Assembly: GCA_043804635.1 (NCBI GenBank)
Contig: JAZDIU010000051.1
Coordinates: 1-47,317 of the forward strand
Origin: JAZDIU01 sp043804635
GTDB taxonomy: Bacteria; Chloroflexota; Dehalococcoidia; Dehalococcoidales; UBA2162
Direction of reading: 5' to 3'
DNA length: 47,317 nucleotides
In this document: positions 1-8,652 of the stretch, piece by piece
Layout: every line of letters begins with the position of its first letter
Position numbering within the stretch: position 1 is the first letter of the stretch
The notes under the pieces: generated by a model
Databases searched by the model: none
The model's input: the letters and a program-made list of their open reading frames with translations, nothing else
What the model was told of the DNA's origin: nothing
Made by a program: the position numbers and the translations under genes

Positions 1-49
1 ACAAAACTGTATCGAACTATATCACCGTGAATTTATTATGTCAAATTTT

Positions 50-700
50 AAAGCGGTGGAGGAGAGTCATCGCCTCCCTAATTTTGTGCCTCCAGTTCAG
101 AGATAGCCGCTTCCGTACGATTGAGTAAACGCTGTAAATCGGCAGCATCATAGGTACGGTCACCTGCCGCATTCGCCGCTATTTTCGTTCCATCCACAGC
201 TTGCACCGCTAAGTCAATTAAGTCCAACTCGACCGCGGTGGCCACTGTGTATTTCAGTAGTCTCCGCATCGCATCACGGTGAGCTTGATAGAATCGCCAT
301 AGGGTATTGTGATCAGGGTGCTGCCATCCCGTTAGCCACAGATATGGCACCTGGTCTCGGCATGCCGCTTCAAGTTTTCGTGAGGAACGAATCCCGGTCA
401 TGAAACCATGCAACCAGACACACAGCAGTACCTTTGGATGATAAGCTGGGGCACCAAGTGGTTCCCCGTCGATCCCAATTCCCAATTCTATCCATGCCGT
501 ACGGTCAAGTGTATCCACAAACTCTGCTACGAACCGAGCAGGATGATCATTGGGAATCAGTTCTCCAAGGGTCGGGGGTAGCATCCAGACTTGTTCGCGA
601 TTCGATGGTCTCAGTGGCATTGGGTTCACCTCCTACTGATTGACCCAATTTTACCACATCGATTGAATTTTGAGACAGGCTCTCTCCCCCGCCTCCACCA
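50..700 (-). mobile_element. IS1182-like insertion sequence, truncated copy
   Basis: This is the 5' part of an insertion sequence on the minus strand. The end around 640-700 (a GAGACAGGCTCT block followed by GCCTCCACCA at 691-700) matches, with scattered mismatches, the plus-strand sequence at 47231-47317. The homology therefore defines one IS terminus and its promoter and leader. The other end is lost: after the transposase stop the frame still reads GGDDSPPPL before a second stop near 51, and nothing transposase-like is seen further left. The window edge leaves open whether the rest lies outside or is deleted. Confidence 0.7.
78..620 (-). pseudogene. IS1182 family transposase, N-terminal fragment
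   Basis: This encodes the N-terminal part (about 180 residues) of an IS1182/IS5-type DDE transposase. The DUF772-like region is recognisable from the series LGELIPNDHPARFV, YHPKVLLCVWLHGF, SSRKLEAACR and WRFYQAHR, and the first catalytic region is recognisable as AVDGTKIAANA. Family members are usually about 450 residues, so the catalytic core is mostly missing. The ATG at 620 is preferred because a GGAGGTG ribosome binding site sits just upstream; an in-frame GTG at 629 overlaps that site. A TAG at 78-80 interrupts a frame that continues with transposase-like residues for about nine codons. The copy is dead as seen here. Confidence 0.82.
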
Positions 701-891
701 TACCCTACTACCGGACGAGGTTATGCATTTAGTCAGGTCAATCCAGTACCTTATTCATTCTTTCCTTTGTTATAAAGTGCCTGCTATAATAGAACAACAG
801 TAAATAGGACTCGTATTCCTGAGAGATTGAACACAAAAACTAGAACTCTATTACGCCGGTCAGCGTCCGAATTAGCAATTAACATAGAAAT

Positions 892-1515
892 ATGAATTAT
901 TTCTATATCTTTCTAGCTATCATTAGTGCCTATTTTATCGGCTCCTTTCCCTCTGCTTACCTTGCTGGTCGCCTGAGACGAGGGGTCGACATCCGCAGAG
1001 AAGGCAGCCGGAATATGGGAGCTATGAACGTCTTCTACAACGTAGGACTTGTCGAAGGCCTTCTGGTCTTAGCGGCAGATATAGGCAAAGGAGCAGCCTC
1101 CGTTGCCTTAGCCCATTACCTTGGAGTTCCTCAGATAGTCCAACTCTCAGCCGGAGTAGTCACGGTATTGGGCCACAACTTTCCTTTATTTCTAAACTTT
1201 CGCGGCGGTAAAGGAGGAGCCACTTGCATCGGTATTCTTATATACCTGATGCCATGGGGTATCCCTTTTTATGCGGCACTTTTCGGAATTGGTTTACTGC
1301 TCACTCGCAATCCTACCCTTAGCTACAGTCTTGCTTTCATCTGCTTCCCATTTGTTGGCTGGTTGCTCTATCACAAATGGGAACTGGCAATCTACACCAT
1401 AGTGTTGTTGCTATTTGTCCTGGTGAGATATATCCCTAGGATAATAGAAATGCGAGCCAGAGGAGGCAGTTGGCGGCATGTTGTTCAACGGAAGGGTCTA
1501 CAGGATAGACTATAA
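892..1515 (+). CDS. plsY: Glycerol-3-phosphate acyltransferase PlsY
   Basis: This is an integral membrane enzyme that moves an acyl group from acyl-phosphate to glycerol-3-phosphate, the first step of phospholipid synthesis. All three PlsY motifs are visible in the 207 residues: the serine motif GSFPSAYL near residue 17, the GSRNMGAMN motif near 38, and GHNFPLFLNFRGGKGG near 93. Five or so hydrophobic segments and the length are normal for the family. The gene stands alone on the plus strand and its end overlaps the end of the convergent MFS gene by six bases. A TATAAT hexamer at 785-790 lies upstream, but no clear -35 or ribosome binding site is seen. Confidence 0.94.
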   Translation: MNYFYIFLAIISAYFIGSFPSAYLAGRLRRGVDIRREGSRNMGAMNVFYNVGLVEGLLVLAADIGKGAASVALAHYLGVPQIVQLSAGVVTVLGHNFPLFLNFRGGKGGATCIGILIYLMPWGIPFYAALFGIGLLLTRNPTLSYSLAFICFPFVGWLLYHKWELAIYTIVLLLFVLVRYIPRIIEMRARGGSWRHVVQRKGLQDRL

Positions 1516-2766
1516 TTTACCCCGCCTCAGGTAATCAACCGGCGGAGCAGATGCCAGACCCGCGATACCGATGATAGTTATAACAATCGAGGCAAACCAG
1601 GCACCCCGATAACTACCGAAGTTATCATACATCCATCCTGCCAGAGGGGGTCCAAGTATATTACCTATCAAAATTATTCCCATAGAGAAACCGAGAATGG
1701 AGCCTAATTTAAGCCTGCCGTAATATTCTACCAGCAGAGCCGGCAATAAAGGAATACATCCACCCCAACCCACGCCAAAAAAGATAAAGAACGGCACAAT
1801 CAGCCACGTTCCGACATTTGGAACGTAGATGAAAAACAACAAACCTAAAATAGATAGGATAAATCCTATCACCGTTATCCATCTCTTATCGTGCCTGTCC
1901 CCGAGCCAACCAAAGCTTAGCCGGCCGAGAATACCGGCTAAGGCTACACCGCTCGCTACAAGGCTAGAAATCGACCTGGAAATCTCAATGCTACTTAAAT
2001 AAGGCATTACGTGGGTTACTACTGCCGCAGCCACCAGACCGAGACACATCGACCCCAGCGATATATGCCAAAAAGCCCGGCTCTTTAAAGCTTGCCTGAC
2101 TCCGATATCTATACCAACGCTTTTTACTGGAATTGCATCTTCGATTGATATCGATTTTTCATTGACATCGCCATCCGGCAGATAACCGTATTGTTCAGGT
2201 TTATGTCGAAGCAAAAGCGATAGCGGCCAGATAATAACCCAGGCACCTAAACCGAAGATAACCATTGCCGTTCGCCATTCGAATACGTCAATAATTCTGG
2301 TTACTAAAGGAACCAGAATTCCTCCGAAAGCCCCACCACAAACTGCGATGCTGATAGCCAGAGACAGCTTTCTCCGAAACCAGTGTCCTACAATAGTCGT
2401 TAATATCAAACCACCGGAAGCACTTATGCCTACCGAAATTAGAACGAAAGCTCCGTATAATGTCAGCAGAGAGTTAGTGCGACTTAAAAACAACAGGCCG
2501 ATACCAGTGATAGCAGCTCCGACGAAAACCAGTTTTCGGGCACCCCAGCGATCTATAAGCACTCCGACGAGGGGAGCCAAAAGGCTTGTCTCCAACCCTC
2601 GAATGGAGGCAGCGAGAGAAATTTGCGTGTAACTCCAGCCAAACTGCTTGCTTATCGGTTCAAAGAGAGCGGTTAAGCCATATACAACAATCCCGGAGGT
2701 ATATGCTGAAATGATAAAGACGGCACTGACAACCCACCACCCATAGAAAATTTTAAATTTTTTCAA
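1510..2766 (-). CDS. MFS transporter, monocarboxylate/OFA type
   Basis: This is a 418-residue major facilitator superfamily permease with about twelve hydrophobic segments and a hydrophilic central loop near residues 190-225. The opening FKIFYGWWVVSA and the loop motif DRWGARKLV near residue 70 are typical of the oxalate/formate and monocarboxylate-like branch. The substrate cannot be told from sequence. Translation appears to begin at a TTG at 2766, placing the KKFKIFYGWW stretch at the N-terminus as in relatives; no good Shine-Dalgarno site is visible. It lies 31 bases after the lipid kinase gene on the same strand and is probably cotranscribed with it. A second MFS gene of the same type is at 26120. 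Confidence 0.85.
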   Translation of the reverse strand: MKKFKIFYGWWVVSAVFIISAYTSGIVVYGLTALFEPISKQFGWSYTQISLAASIRGLETSLLAPLVGVLIDRWGARKLVFVGAAITGIGLLFLSRTNSLLTLYGAFVLISVGISASGGLILTTIVGHWFRRKLSLAISIAVCGGAFGGILVPLVTRIIDVFEWRTAMVIFGLGAWVIIWPLSLLLRHKPEQYGYLPDGDVNEKSISIEDAIPVKSVGIDIGVRQALKSRAFWHISLGSMCLGLVAAAVVTHVMPYLSSIEISRSISSLVASGVALAGILGRLSFGWLGDRHDKRWITVIGFILSILGLLFFIYVPNVGTWLIVPFFIFFGVGWGGCIPLLPALLVEYYGRLKLGSILGFSMGIILIGNILGPPLAGWMYDNFGSYRGAWFASIVITIIGIAGLASAPPVDYLRRGKL

Positions 2767-2797
2767 GGTATTTTAGAGAATAAATTCTTGCTGCTAA

Positions 2798-3706
2798 TTA
2801 GACAGCTATAGTTAGCATACCGGGCAGTATTGAAAAGTGAGCGGGAGTCTCACCTAAAAGCTCACCGTCGGCTTGAATTGACATCTTTTGAGCCGGCCGT
2901 ATTTCCACTTCTCTAGCTCTTTTCGTGGTGACTCTCGGATGAGTGAGATGGGTGCCTTTGTAAATTTGAGGTAATGAGCGGAGAAGGTCTAATTTGCTTA
3001 TCTCATCTATTATCATAACATCCAGAAGGCCATCCGTAGGGTCGGCATTCGGAGCAACAAACATACCTCCGCCTCCATATTTGCCGTGACTCATAACGAC
3101 CGTGCAGACCTTCCCGTTTCTTGCTCTGCCGTCCAGCTTTAAAGACACTTCTCTATTCCTGTAGCTCAAGAACGTTGTCAAAACTCCCAGGAGATAGGAA
3201 GAAATACTGCCCAAGGCTTTGAATTTCAGGTTAGTGGCTTTAACTATTTCGGCATCGAAACCGATACCGGCAAAGTTGACGAATAGTCGCTTAACCATCC
3301 CTCCATTTTTCATATACTCCACGACTCCAAGGTCGACTACAAGTTTCCCCGGCTTCACCAGACACTGGCAGGCTTGTTCATAGTGACGCGGTATGCCGAT
3401 GGTGCGAATATAATCGGCACCTGTTCCCGTGTTTATGATACCCAGCGTAATATCTCTAAGACCGCCGGATTCGTGCAAACCATTCACAATTTCATTTAAC
3501 GTGCCATCGCCGCCTACGGAGACCACAAACTCATAGCCCTTTTTAGCTGCCGACCTGGCAAGCTCGATTGCATGCCCCGGTGCCTCGGTTAAATCGGATT
3601 CAAAACCTAATCCAATACTTCTCAGCTTAGTCATTATCCTCGGCCATTGCCTAGCAGTCCGCCCGGCACCAGCCATCGGATTAACTATAACTCTTGCGTG
3701 TGTCAA
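2798..3706 (-). CDS. Diacylglycerol/lipid kinase (DgkB/YegS-like)
   Basis: This is a 302-residue soluble lipid kinase of the DAGK catalytic family, which phosphorylates diacylglycerol or a related lipid with ATP. The N-terminal NPMAGAG nucleotide motif (residues 9-15), the GGDGTLNE motif (65-72), and the C-terminal sequences DGLLDVMII and QADGE are all present. The start is a TTG at 3706, supported by GGGAGG six bases upstream. It sits between queH and the MFS gene on the minus strand. With plsY nearby this is compatible with lipid metabolism, but no specific pathway can be assigned. Confidence 0.9.
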   Translation of the reverse strand: MTHARVIVNPMAGAGRTARQWPRIMTKLRSIGLGFESDLTEAPGHAIELARSAAKKGYEFVVSVGGDGTLNEIVNGLHESGGLRDITLGIINTGTGADYIRTIGIPRHYEQACQCLVKPGKLVVDLGVVEYMKNGGMVKRLFVNFAGIGFDAEIVKATNLKFKALGSISSYLLGVLTTFLSYRNREVSLKLDGRARNGKVCTVVMSHGKYGGGGMFVAPNADPTDGLLDVMIIDEISKLDLLRSLPQIYKGTHLTHPRVTTKRAREVEIRPAQKMSIQADGELLGETPAHFSILPGMLTIAV

Positions 3707-3778
3707 CTACATCCTCCCTGACAACGACCAATGCAAAATTCGTAAATAGTATAGCACGTTACACTCGAATTCGATGCT

Positions 3779-4309
3779 CTATTTATCTTTAGGCATGCTA
3801 TATAAGCAGCCACAATAATGCTGCCGGTAAATGCCGAACCTGTCACCCAGTTCGTTAGCTCTCTTAAATCCATCCTTTTTCTTGAAATCTCTCGCCAGGA
3901 ACATCTCCCCCCCAATCTCCAAGCCTGTTTGATTAATTACCGATGCCGATTTGTGGGGACTTAATGTCAAAGTGGTGGTAAAAGCCTCCGACCCGCAGCC
4001 TTTCATATACAGGTACGTCTTCTTTAACCGGTGTCTGAAACAAACTTGACACCTTTTACCACCTTCAGGTTCGTTTTCCAGACCGGCGACTTCTTTGAAC
4101 CATTCCTCTGGTTTATAAGGGAGAGCTTCCAATTTGAAATTCAAATTACTGGCTACTTTGAGAGTTTCTTCCAGCCTTCTATAATACTCTTGAGATGGGT
4201 AAATATTCGGATTATAGAATAAGCCCAAAACCTGGTGACCTTCTTCAGCCAGTCTCTCGGCCACCGTAGTAGCGCACACCCCGCAGCATATATGTAAGAC
4301 TACCTTCAT
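3779..4309 (-). CDS. queH: Epoxyqueuosine reductase QueH
   Basis: QueH (formerly DUF208) reduces epoxyqueuosine in tRNA to queuosine, the last step of queuosine synthesis, and replaces the unrelated QueG. In the 176 residues one sees the CCGVC cluster (C8, C9, C12), NPNIYP, CQVC (C87, C90), FTTTLTLSPHKS, the LARDFKKKDGFKR block and the C-terminal YRQHYCGC. These cysteines bind the iron-sulfur and metal sites of the family. It lies 29 bases after queA, whose product makes epoxyqueuosine, so the two consecutive steps are adjacent. No clear Shine-Dalgarno site precedes the ATG at 4309. Confidence 0.95.
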   Translation of the reverse strand: MKVVLHICCGVCATTVAERLAEEGHQVLGLFYNPNIYPSQEYYRRLEETLKVASNLNFKLEALPYKPEEWFKEVAGLENEPEGGKRCQVCFRHRLKKTYLYMKGCGSEAFTTTLTLSPHKSASVINQTGLEIGGEMFLARDFKKKDGFKRANELGDRFGIYRQHYCGCLYSMPKDK

Positions 4310-4338
4310 ATTTTTAATTTAAAACGCACCAAATTTTC

Positions 4339-5388
4339 TCAAATGATAAACATTGCATCGCCAAAGCTATAAAAACGATACGTCTGTTCCATAGCTTCAC
4401 AATAAGCTCTGGTTATCATTTCTCTGCCGGCAAAGGCAGTAACCATCATCAAAAGAGTCGACCGCGGCAAGTGGAAATTGGTTATAAGACCGTCGACCAT
4501 CTGGAACCGGTATCCCGGTAAGATAAACAGGCTTACCCAGCCCTCGAATGGCTTTAAGCCGAGTAGGTCGCTCGCTTGAGCTGCCGCCTCTAGCAACCTG
4601 GTTGTACTCGTGCCGACAGAAATTATGCGTCGTCCGTCCCGCCTAGCTTGCGATAACTGGGCTGCTGCTTCCCGACCAATTATGCCGTATTCTTGGTGTA
4701 TCGGGTGCTTATCTGAATTATTTACTCGGACCGGCCGGAAGGTATCGAGCCCGATATGAAGAGTGACAAAGGTACAGTGGACTCCCTTGCTCTTTATCTT
4801 ATCGATTAGTTCATTGGTAAAGTGAAGCCCGGCCGTCGGTGCGGCGGCACTGCCTAACATACTGGCATAGACTGTTTGATACCGCTCTGGGTCTTTCAAT
4901 GGGATGCGAATGTATGGCGGCAACGGAATTTCACCTAGTTCTAGCAAATCCGCTCCATCCGGAAAGCTGATTATTCTTTTGCCCCCTTTCTTAGTAAAGC
5001 CGGTGACTTCGCCTATGAAGATGGAATTCTGTTTACCATTGTTCGAAGGATTACCAGTTATCTCGATTCGAGTGCCAATATTAACACGTTTATCGCATTT
5101 GACCAGTGTCTCCCAGACATTCGGTGTGAGCTGTCGTAACAGAAGAAGTTCTACGGAGTCCTGACTATCGGCTCTTTTCCCTCTGAGACGAGATGGCATA
5201 ACCTGGCTGTTATTAAGTACTAAAACATCTCCCGACTCTAAATAATCCACCAATTCAATAAACTTATGGTGCTCTAGTGAACTGTCCCGGCGGTTTATAA
5301 CCAGTAGCCTGGACTGGTCTCTCGGCTCTAGAGGAGTCTGAGCGATAAGCTCTTGAGGTAATTGATAATCGAAATCGCTGGTCTTCAC
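4339..5388 (-). CDS. queA: tRNA preQ1(34) S-adenosylmethionine ribosyltransferase-isomerase QueA
   Basis: QueA transfers and isomerises the ribosyl part of S-adenosylmethionine onto preQ1 in tRNA, giving epoxyqueuosine. The 349-residue length is standard. Visible family signatures are the N-terminal FDYQLPQELIAQTPLEPRDQ, the VLVLNNSQVMPSRLRG block, the TAGLHFT motif (AAPTAGLHFT) and the C-terminal NFHLPRSTLLMMVTAFAG. It is first in a minus-strand group queA-queH-lipid kinase-MFS. A TATAAT hexamer on the minus strand at 5433-5438 is the likely -10 element. Confidence 0.97.
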   Translation of the reverse strand: MKTSDFDYQLPQELIAQTPLEPRDQSRLLVINRRDSSLEHHKFIELVDYLESGDVLVLNNSQVMPSRLRGKRADSQDSVELLLLRQLTPNVWETLVKCDKRVNIGTRIEITGNPSNNGKQNSIFIGEVTGFTKKGGKRIISFPDGADLLELGEIPLPPYIRIPLKDPERYQTVYASMLGSAAAPTAGLHFTNELIDKIKSKGVHCTFVTLHIGLDTFRPVRVNNSDKHPIHQEYGIIGREAAAQLSQARRDGRRIISVGTSTTRLLEAAAQASDLLGLKPFEGWVSLFILPGYRFQMVDGLITNFHLPRSTLLMMVTAFAGREMITRAYCEAMEQTYRFYSFGDAMFII

Positions 5389-5432
5389 TGTTCTTTCCCA
5401 AAGCAGAATCTTTGTATTTGAATGATGAGAAT

Positions 5433-5438
5433 ATTATA
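5433..5438 (-). promoter_or_regulatory. Probable -10 box of the queA operon
   Basis: TATAAT on the minus strand lies 45 bases before the queA start. The -35 region is poor, so only the -10 is called. Confidence 0.4.
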
Positions 5439-5497
5439 CGCCACTCTATACCAAAGTGACAGGAATCTTAGCTTCTATTACTCAATATATTACTTCT

Positions 5498-6115
5498 TCA
5501 TCTTTTAGTTCCAGATGCAATAACCACAGTGTCGCCATGCGATGAAGGATACCTCGCCTCATTGTATTCATCGCATCTCTTCCTGAGAGGTTCCCAGACC
5601 CGGCGAGAATTATCGGCTTTCGCCAAAATATTAACTATCCGGGTTCTCAAGGTAACCTCGTTATTGTAAATGTCCATAATACAATAGCGCCCGCCGTTTT
5701 TCAGTAAGTCGAACGACCTCTCAAAAACCGCTTGCCAATCAGGGAATACCGAGAATCCGAGTGTGCATATAATACTATCGATTGATATTCTGCTCACGGT
5801 AAGAGATTTAAAATCGCTATCATCTAGCTTACGAGCATCTTGTTGAAAAAGGTGAACATTCTTCCAGCCTTGCTGTTCTACTTTCTTACGCGCTCGTGCA
5901 AGCATTTTCACCGATGAGTCGATGCCGATTAGTGTGCCGCTGGTTCCAATCGAATTCAGGATTAGCTCGAAGTTCAATCCCGTCCCGCAGCCGATATCCA
6001 GAACGGTTTTACCAGGTTGAAGGTGAAGTGCCTGAACTGCTATTCGACTGTAAGGCAGGTATGTTCTGCGAATAGCTCTATCGTAAACAGGAGCAACAAT
6101 GTCATACCATTTCAT
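5498..6115 (-). CDS. Class I SAM-dependent methyltransferase
   Basis: This is a 205-residue methyltransferase with a Rossmann fold. Motif I reads VLDIGCGTGLNFE near residues 39-51 and is followed by the acidic GIDSS strand near 64 and QQDARKL near 90; the C-terminal YCIMDIYNN fits motif III. The N-terminus MKWYDIVAPVYD resembles UbiE-like and phospholipid N-methyltransferases, but the substrate is unknown. It is alone on the minus strand, upstream of queA and divergent from the dehydrogenase gene at 6232. No clear ribosome binding site precedes the ATG. Confidence 0.82.
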   Translation of the reverse strand: MKWYDIVAPVYDRAIRRTYLPYSRIAVQALHLQPGKTVLDIGCGTGLNFELILNSIGTSGTLIGIDSSVKMLARARKKVEQQGWKNVHLFQQDARKLDDSDFKSLTVSRISIDSIICTLGFSVFPDWQAVFERSFDLLKNGGRYCIMDIYNNEVTLRTRIVNILAKADNSRRVWEPLRKRCDEYNEARYPSSHGDTVVIASGTKR

Positions 6116-6172
6116 AAAGGTTAATTATAGCCGAATTACACGTTCTTCCGATAATCGAAGGGAAAATAAATA

Positions 6173-6181
6173 TGCTATAAT
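6173..6181 (+). promoter_or_regulatory. Extended -10 promoter of the transhydrogenase gene
   Basis: TGCTATAAT is a perfect extended -10 element. It lies 50 bases upstream of the ATG at 6232, which has its own AAAGGAG ribosome binding site. No good -35 hexamer is seen, as is usual with a TGn extension. Confidence 0.5.
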
Positions 6182-6231
6182 GCAAACTACGTTCCACCGA
6201 TAACTGTCTGATACAGAAAGGAGCAACAACA

Positions 6232-7509
6232 ATGGCTTTCGAATCAGTGATTAACGTCGGCTCGAGCAATCTCAAATATGGTTTCGGCGCCACGCGTGAA
6301 GTGGGTTTCGATATGAAGGAACTCGGCGCTAAAAAAGTGCTGATAGTCACCGACCCCAACCTCGCTGGTAAGGAGCCGGTTAAAGTCACCCTGAAAGCAT
6401 TGAAAGACGAGGGCTTGGAGTCTGTCCTTTACAGCAATGCCCGTGTCGAACCTACCGACGTTTCCTTAAAGGAAGCCATCGCCTTTGCCCAAAAAGGCAA
6501 ATTCGATGGGTTCGTCGGTGTTGGCGGCGGCTCCAGTATGGATACCGTAAAGGTGGCTAATCTCTTTTCCACCTATCCGGCAGACTTTTTTACCTATGTC
6601 AACGCACCGGTGGGAAAAGGGACGCCAGTCCCAGGTCCTTTGAAACCAATGATTTGCATCCCCACTACAGCCGGCACCGGCAGTGAAACTACGGGAGTTG
6701 CCATCTTCGATTTCCTGGAAATGCACGCTAAGACAGGCTTTTCCCACAGGTTCTTGCGCCCGGTCTTGGGCATAGTCGACCCGAATAATACAAGAACGTT
6801 ACCAAAAATGGCTGCGGCCAGTACTGGCTTCGATATTCTGGTCCACGCCCTGGAGTCTTACACGGCGATTCCTTTTAACCAACGACAAGCACCCACTAGC
6901 CCAAAACTCAGGCCGACTTATCAAGGAGCTAATCCTATCAGCGATATCTGGGCGTTAAAAGCTATCGAGATGGTGACCCGGAATATCGTCAAAGTGGCGA
7001 CAGGCTCTGGTGATGACGAAGCCCGCAGCCAGATGTTACTCGCCGCCAGCTTTGCCGGCATCGGATTCGGGAACGCCGGCTGTCACTTACCGCACGGAAT
7101 GTCTTACCCTGTTTCCGGAATGGTGAGGAGCTACATTCCCGAAGGTTATCCTAAAGACCACCCGATAGTACCGCATGGTATGGCGGTAATTTTGAACGCG
7201 CCCGCCGTATTCCGTTTCACGGCACCGGCTAATCCCGCACGGCACCTTGAGGCAGCCAGGCTTATGGGTGTCGATGTCTCACGGGCTAAGGAAGAGAATG
7301 CCGGGGAAATTCTTGCTCAGGCAATTATCGCTCTAATGAAGAAAACGGGTATGCCCAACGGACTGGCCGCAGTCGGTTATAAAGAAGCCGATGCAGACAA
7401 GCTTGTGCAGGGAACACTACCCCAGCAGCGTGTTATCAGTCTGTCTCCCAGACCGTTCACCCCTGACGATTTGAAAAAGTTGTTCCTTAATTCGTTAACG
7501 TGCTGGTGA
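6232..7509 (+). CDS. Hydroxyacid-oxoacid transhydrogenase-like iron-containing alcohol dehydrogenase
   Basis: This is a 425-residue group III (iron-dependent) alcohol dehydrogenase. It has the GGGSSMD nucleotide motif (98-104), PTTAGTGSE (144-152), the metal-ligand pair D201 and H205 in GFDILVHALESY, and later His residues in CHLPHGMSYP and PHGMAV. The stretch RPTYQGANPISDIWALKAIE and the long GIGFGNAGCHLPHGMSYP block match the hydroxyacid-oxoacid transhydrogenase (ADHFE1/HOT) branch rather than ordinary alcohol dehydrogenases. Known members oxidise 4-hydroxybutyrate while reducing 2-oxoglutarate using bound NAD. The actual substrate here is inferred. A single-gene unit with its own promoter is likely. 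Confidence 0.88.
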   Translation: MAFESVINVGSSNLKYGFGATREVGFDMKELGAKKVLIVTDPNLAGKEPVKVTLKALKDEGLESVLYSNARVEPTDVSLKEAIAFAQKGKFDGFVGVGGGSSMDTVKVANLFSTYPADFFTYVNAPVGKGTPVPGPLKPMICIPTTAGTGSETTGVAIFDFLEMHAKTGFSHRFLRPVLGIVDPNNTRTLPKMAAASTGFDILVHALESYTAIPFNQRQAPTSPKLRPTYQGANPISDIWALKAIEMVTRNIVKVATGSGDDEARSQMLLAASFAGIGFGNAGCHLPHGMSYPVSGMVRSYIPEGYPKDHPIVPHGMAVILNAPAVFRFTAPANPARHLEAARLMGVDVSRAKEENAGEILAQAIIALMKKTGMPNGLAAVGYKEADADKLVQGTLPQQRVISLSPRPFTPDDLKKLFLNSLTCW

Positions 7510-7543
7510 GAGTCCCAAAAGTAGTCTGGTTAACGCCAGATTA

Positions 7544-8089
7544 TTACGTCCCGGCTTTTATCGCGCCGACCAGACTAATCACATCGCGTTTTATTTTATC
7601 TAAATCGTCCCTGTTAGGCCGGCCGCGTATGTCTCCCAGCCTTCCTTTGGTGCTGGCATCATCTATCCCGTGGAACTCACCAACTACACACCATTCTCCC
7701 AGAATTTTGAAACCCAGGTGCTCAAAGAACTGGCCCGCAATTAGAACTGCCGGAGTCGCCTCTCGAATGCCCGTATGTGGACCGGAATAAGTACAAAAGA
7801 TTAAGGCGTTCTTTCCTGGCACTACCGGAGCTGCTACCTTGACTCGCCCCTGTTTGCGATATTCTGCAAAACGGCTATTCAGGAATTCATCCATCGGTTT
7901 AGGCAGCCTCCATTGATATGACGGAAAGCCGATACACACAAGGTCGAAAGAGAAAAAGTCTACGTCTCCTGCCTCTTCTACCTTCTTTAAAAAGACATTG
8001 ACTCCAGACTCTTTCAGACCATCCTGGATAGCCAGTGCTACTTTTTCCGTGTTGCCGGTCTTCGACCAGTAAATTATCATTGCATCCAT
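7544..8089 (-). CDS. Flavodoxin-like protein
   Basis: This is a 181-residue flavodoxin-fold protein. The N-terminal strand MIIYWSKTGNTEKVA carries the phosphate-binding S-K-T-G-N-T loop for FMN, followed by CIGFPSYQWRLPKPMDEFL and FCTYSGPHTG, which form the other FMN loops. It probably acts as an electron carrier or FMN-dependent reductase in the cytoplasm. It is convergent with the transhydrogenase gene (34-base gap). GGAGG lies upstream of the ATG at 8089. The C-terminal region GRLGDIRGRPNRDDL is found in the archaeal/clostridial flavodoxin-family group, so a classical low-potential flavodoxin role is not certain. Confidence 0.85.
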   Translation of the reverse strand: MDAMIIYWSKTGNTEKVALAIQDGLKESGVNVFLKKVEEAGDVDFFSFDLVCIGFPSYQWRLPKPMDEFLNSRFAEYRKQGRVKVAAPVVPGKNALIFCTYSGPHTGIREATPAVLIAGQFFEHLGFKILGEWCVVGEFHGIDDASTKGRLGDIRGRPNRDDLDKIKRDVISLVGAIKAGT

Positions 8090-8286
8090 TCGGCTATCCT
8101 CCTGCTGAGTCGTGGTGAGCCAACTCTCCCCATTATACGATAATTTTCTCTCGTCCGCTCGGCGGTTGAAACTCTAATAAAAGTTAGCCTCGTTTTCTGG
8201 GTAGAAATTTTTTTGACACGAAAGCGCCAAGAAAACCACTGAAGAGTGACGGACTAAGCGATAGAACCACCATCAATATTGAGCGA

Positions 8287-8583
8287 CTAATGTCTTCCTC
8301 TAGCTAAGCCAACGAGACCCAGCATCACACCTCCCCAGCTTACCAACCCCGCCAGCAGCCACACGCGGGGGTTGAAAAAGCCAGTGATTAGACCCACGGT
8401 AAAATAAAGAACAACCGCTATTACAAACCGACTTAACAGGGTCTCACCCGGACCCGGATCTGAGAAAAAGAGGCTCAACCCAAATAAACCAAGAAGTAGC
8501 TCACCTATTGCAAAACAGACTATTCTGACCACGCCCCAGCTTTTTTCCACCAGGTCTATCACCTCATTCCTGAAAGGGTACAC
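8287..8583 (-). CDS. Small hypothetical membrane protein
   Basis: This is an open frame of 98 residues with three hydrophobic segments (near 17-41, 47-66 and 71-94) and a short basic tail GLARGRH. It is not recognised as a known family. It begins with GTG at 8583, or more likely with an in-frame GTG at 8562, because the first GTG lacks room for a ribosome binding site. It lies between the surface protein gene and the flavodoxin gene, both on the same strand. Confidence 0.5.
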   Translation of the reverse strand: MYPFRNEVIDLVEKSWGVVRIVCFAIGELLLGLFGLSLFFSDPGPGETLLSRFVIAVVLYFTVGLITGFFNPRVWLLAGLVSWGGVMLGLVGLARGRH

Positions 8584-8608
8584 TCCACTGTTGCGTCTTT
8601 TATTGAAC

Positions 8609-8652
8609 TATTTGTAGTATTTGACATCGGTAGTATTTGTAGTATTTGTCAA
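8609..8652 (+). repeat. TTTGTAGTATTT short repeat, tandem copies
   Basis: The words TTTGTAGTATTTG and GGTAGTATTTGTAGTATTTG follow each other here. The same word recurs in intergenic DNA at about 13715-13735, at 23278-23292, and in reverse complement at about 35811-35826. It is part of a scattered short-repeat family. Confidence 0.6.
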
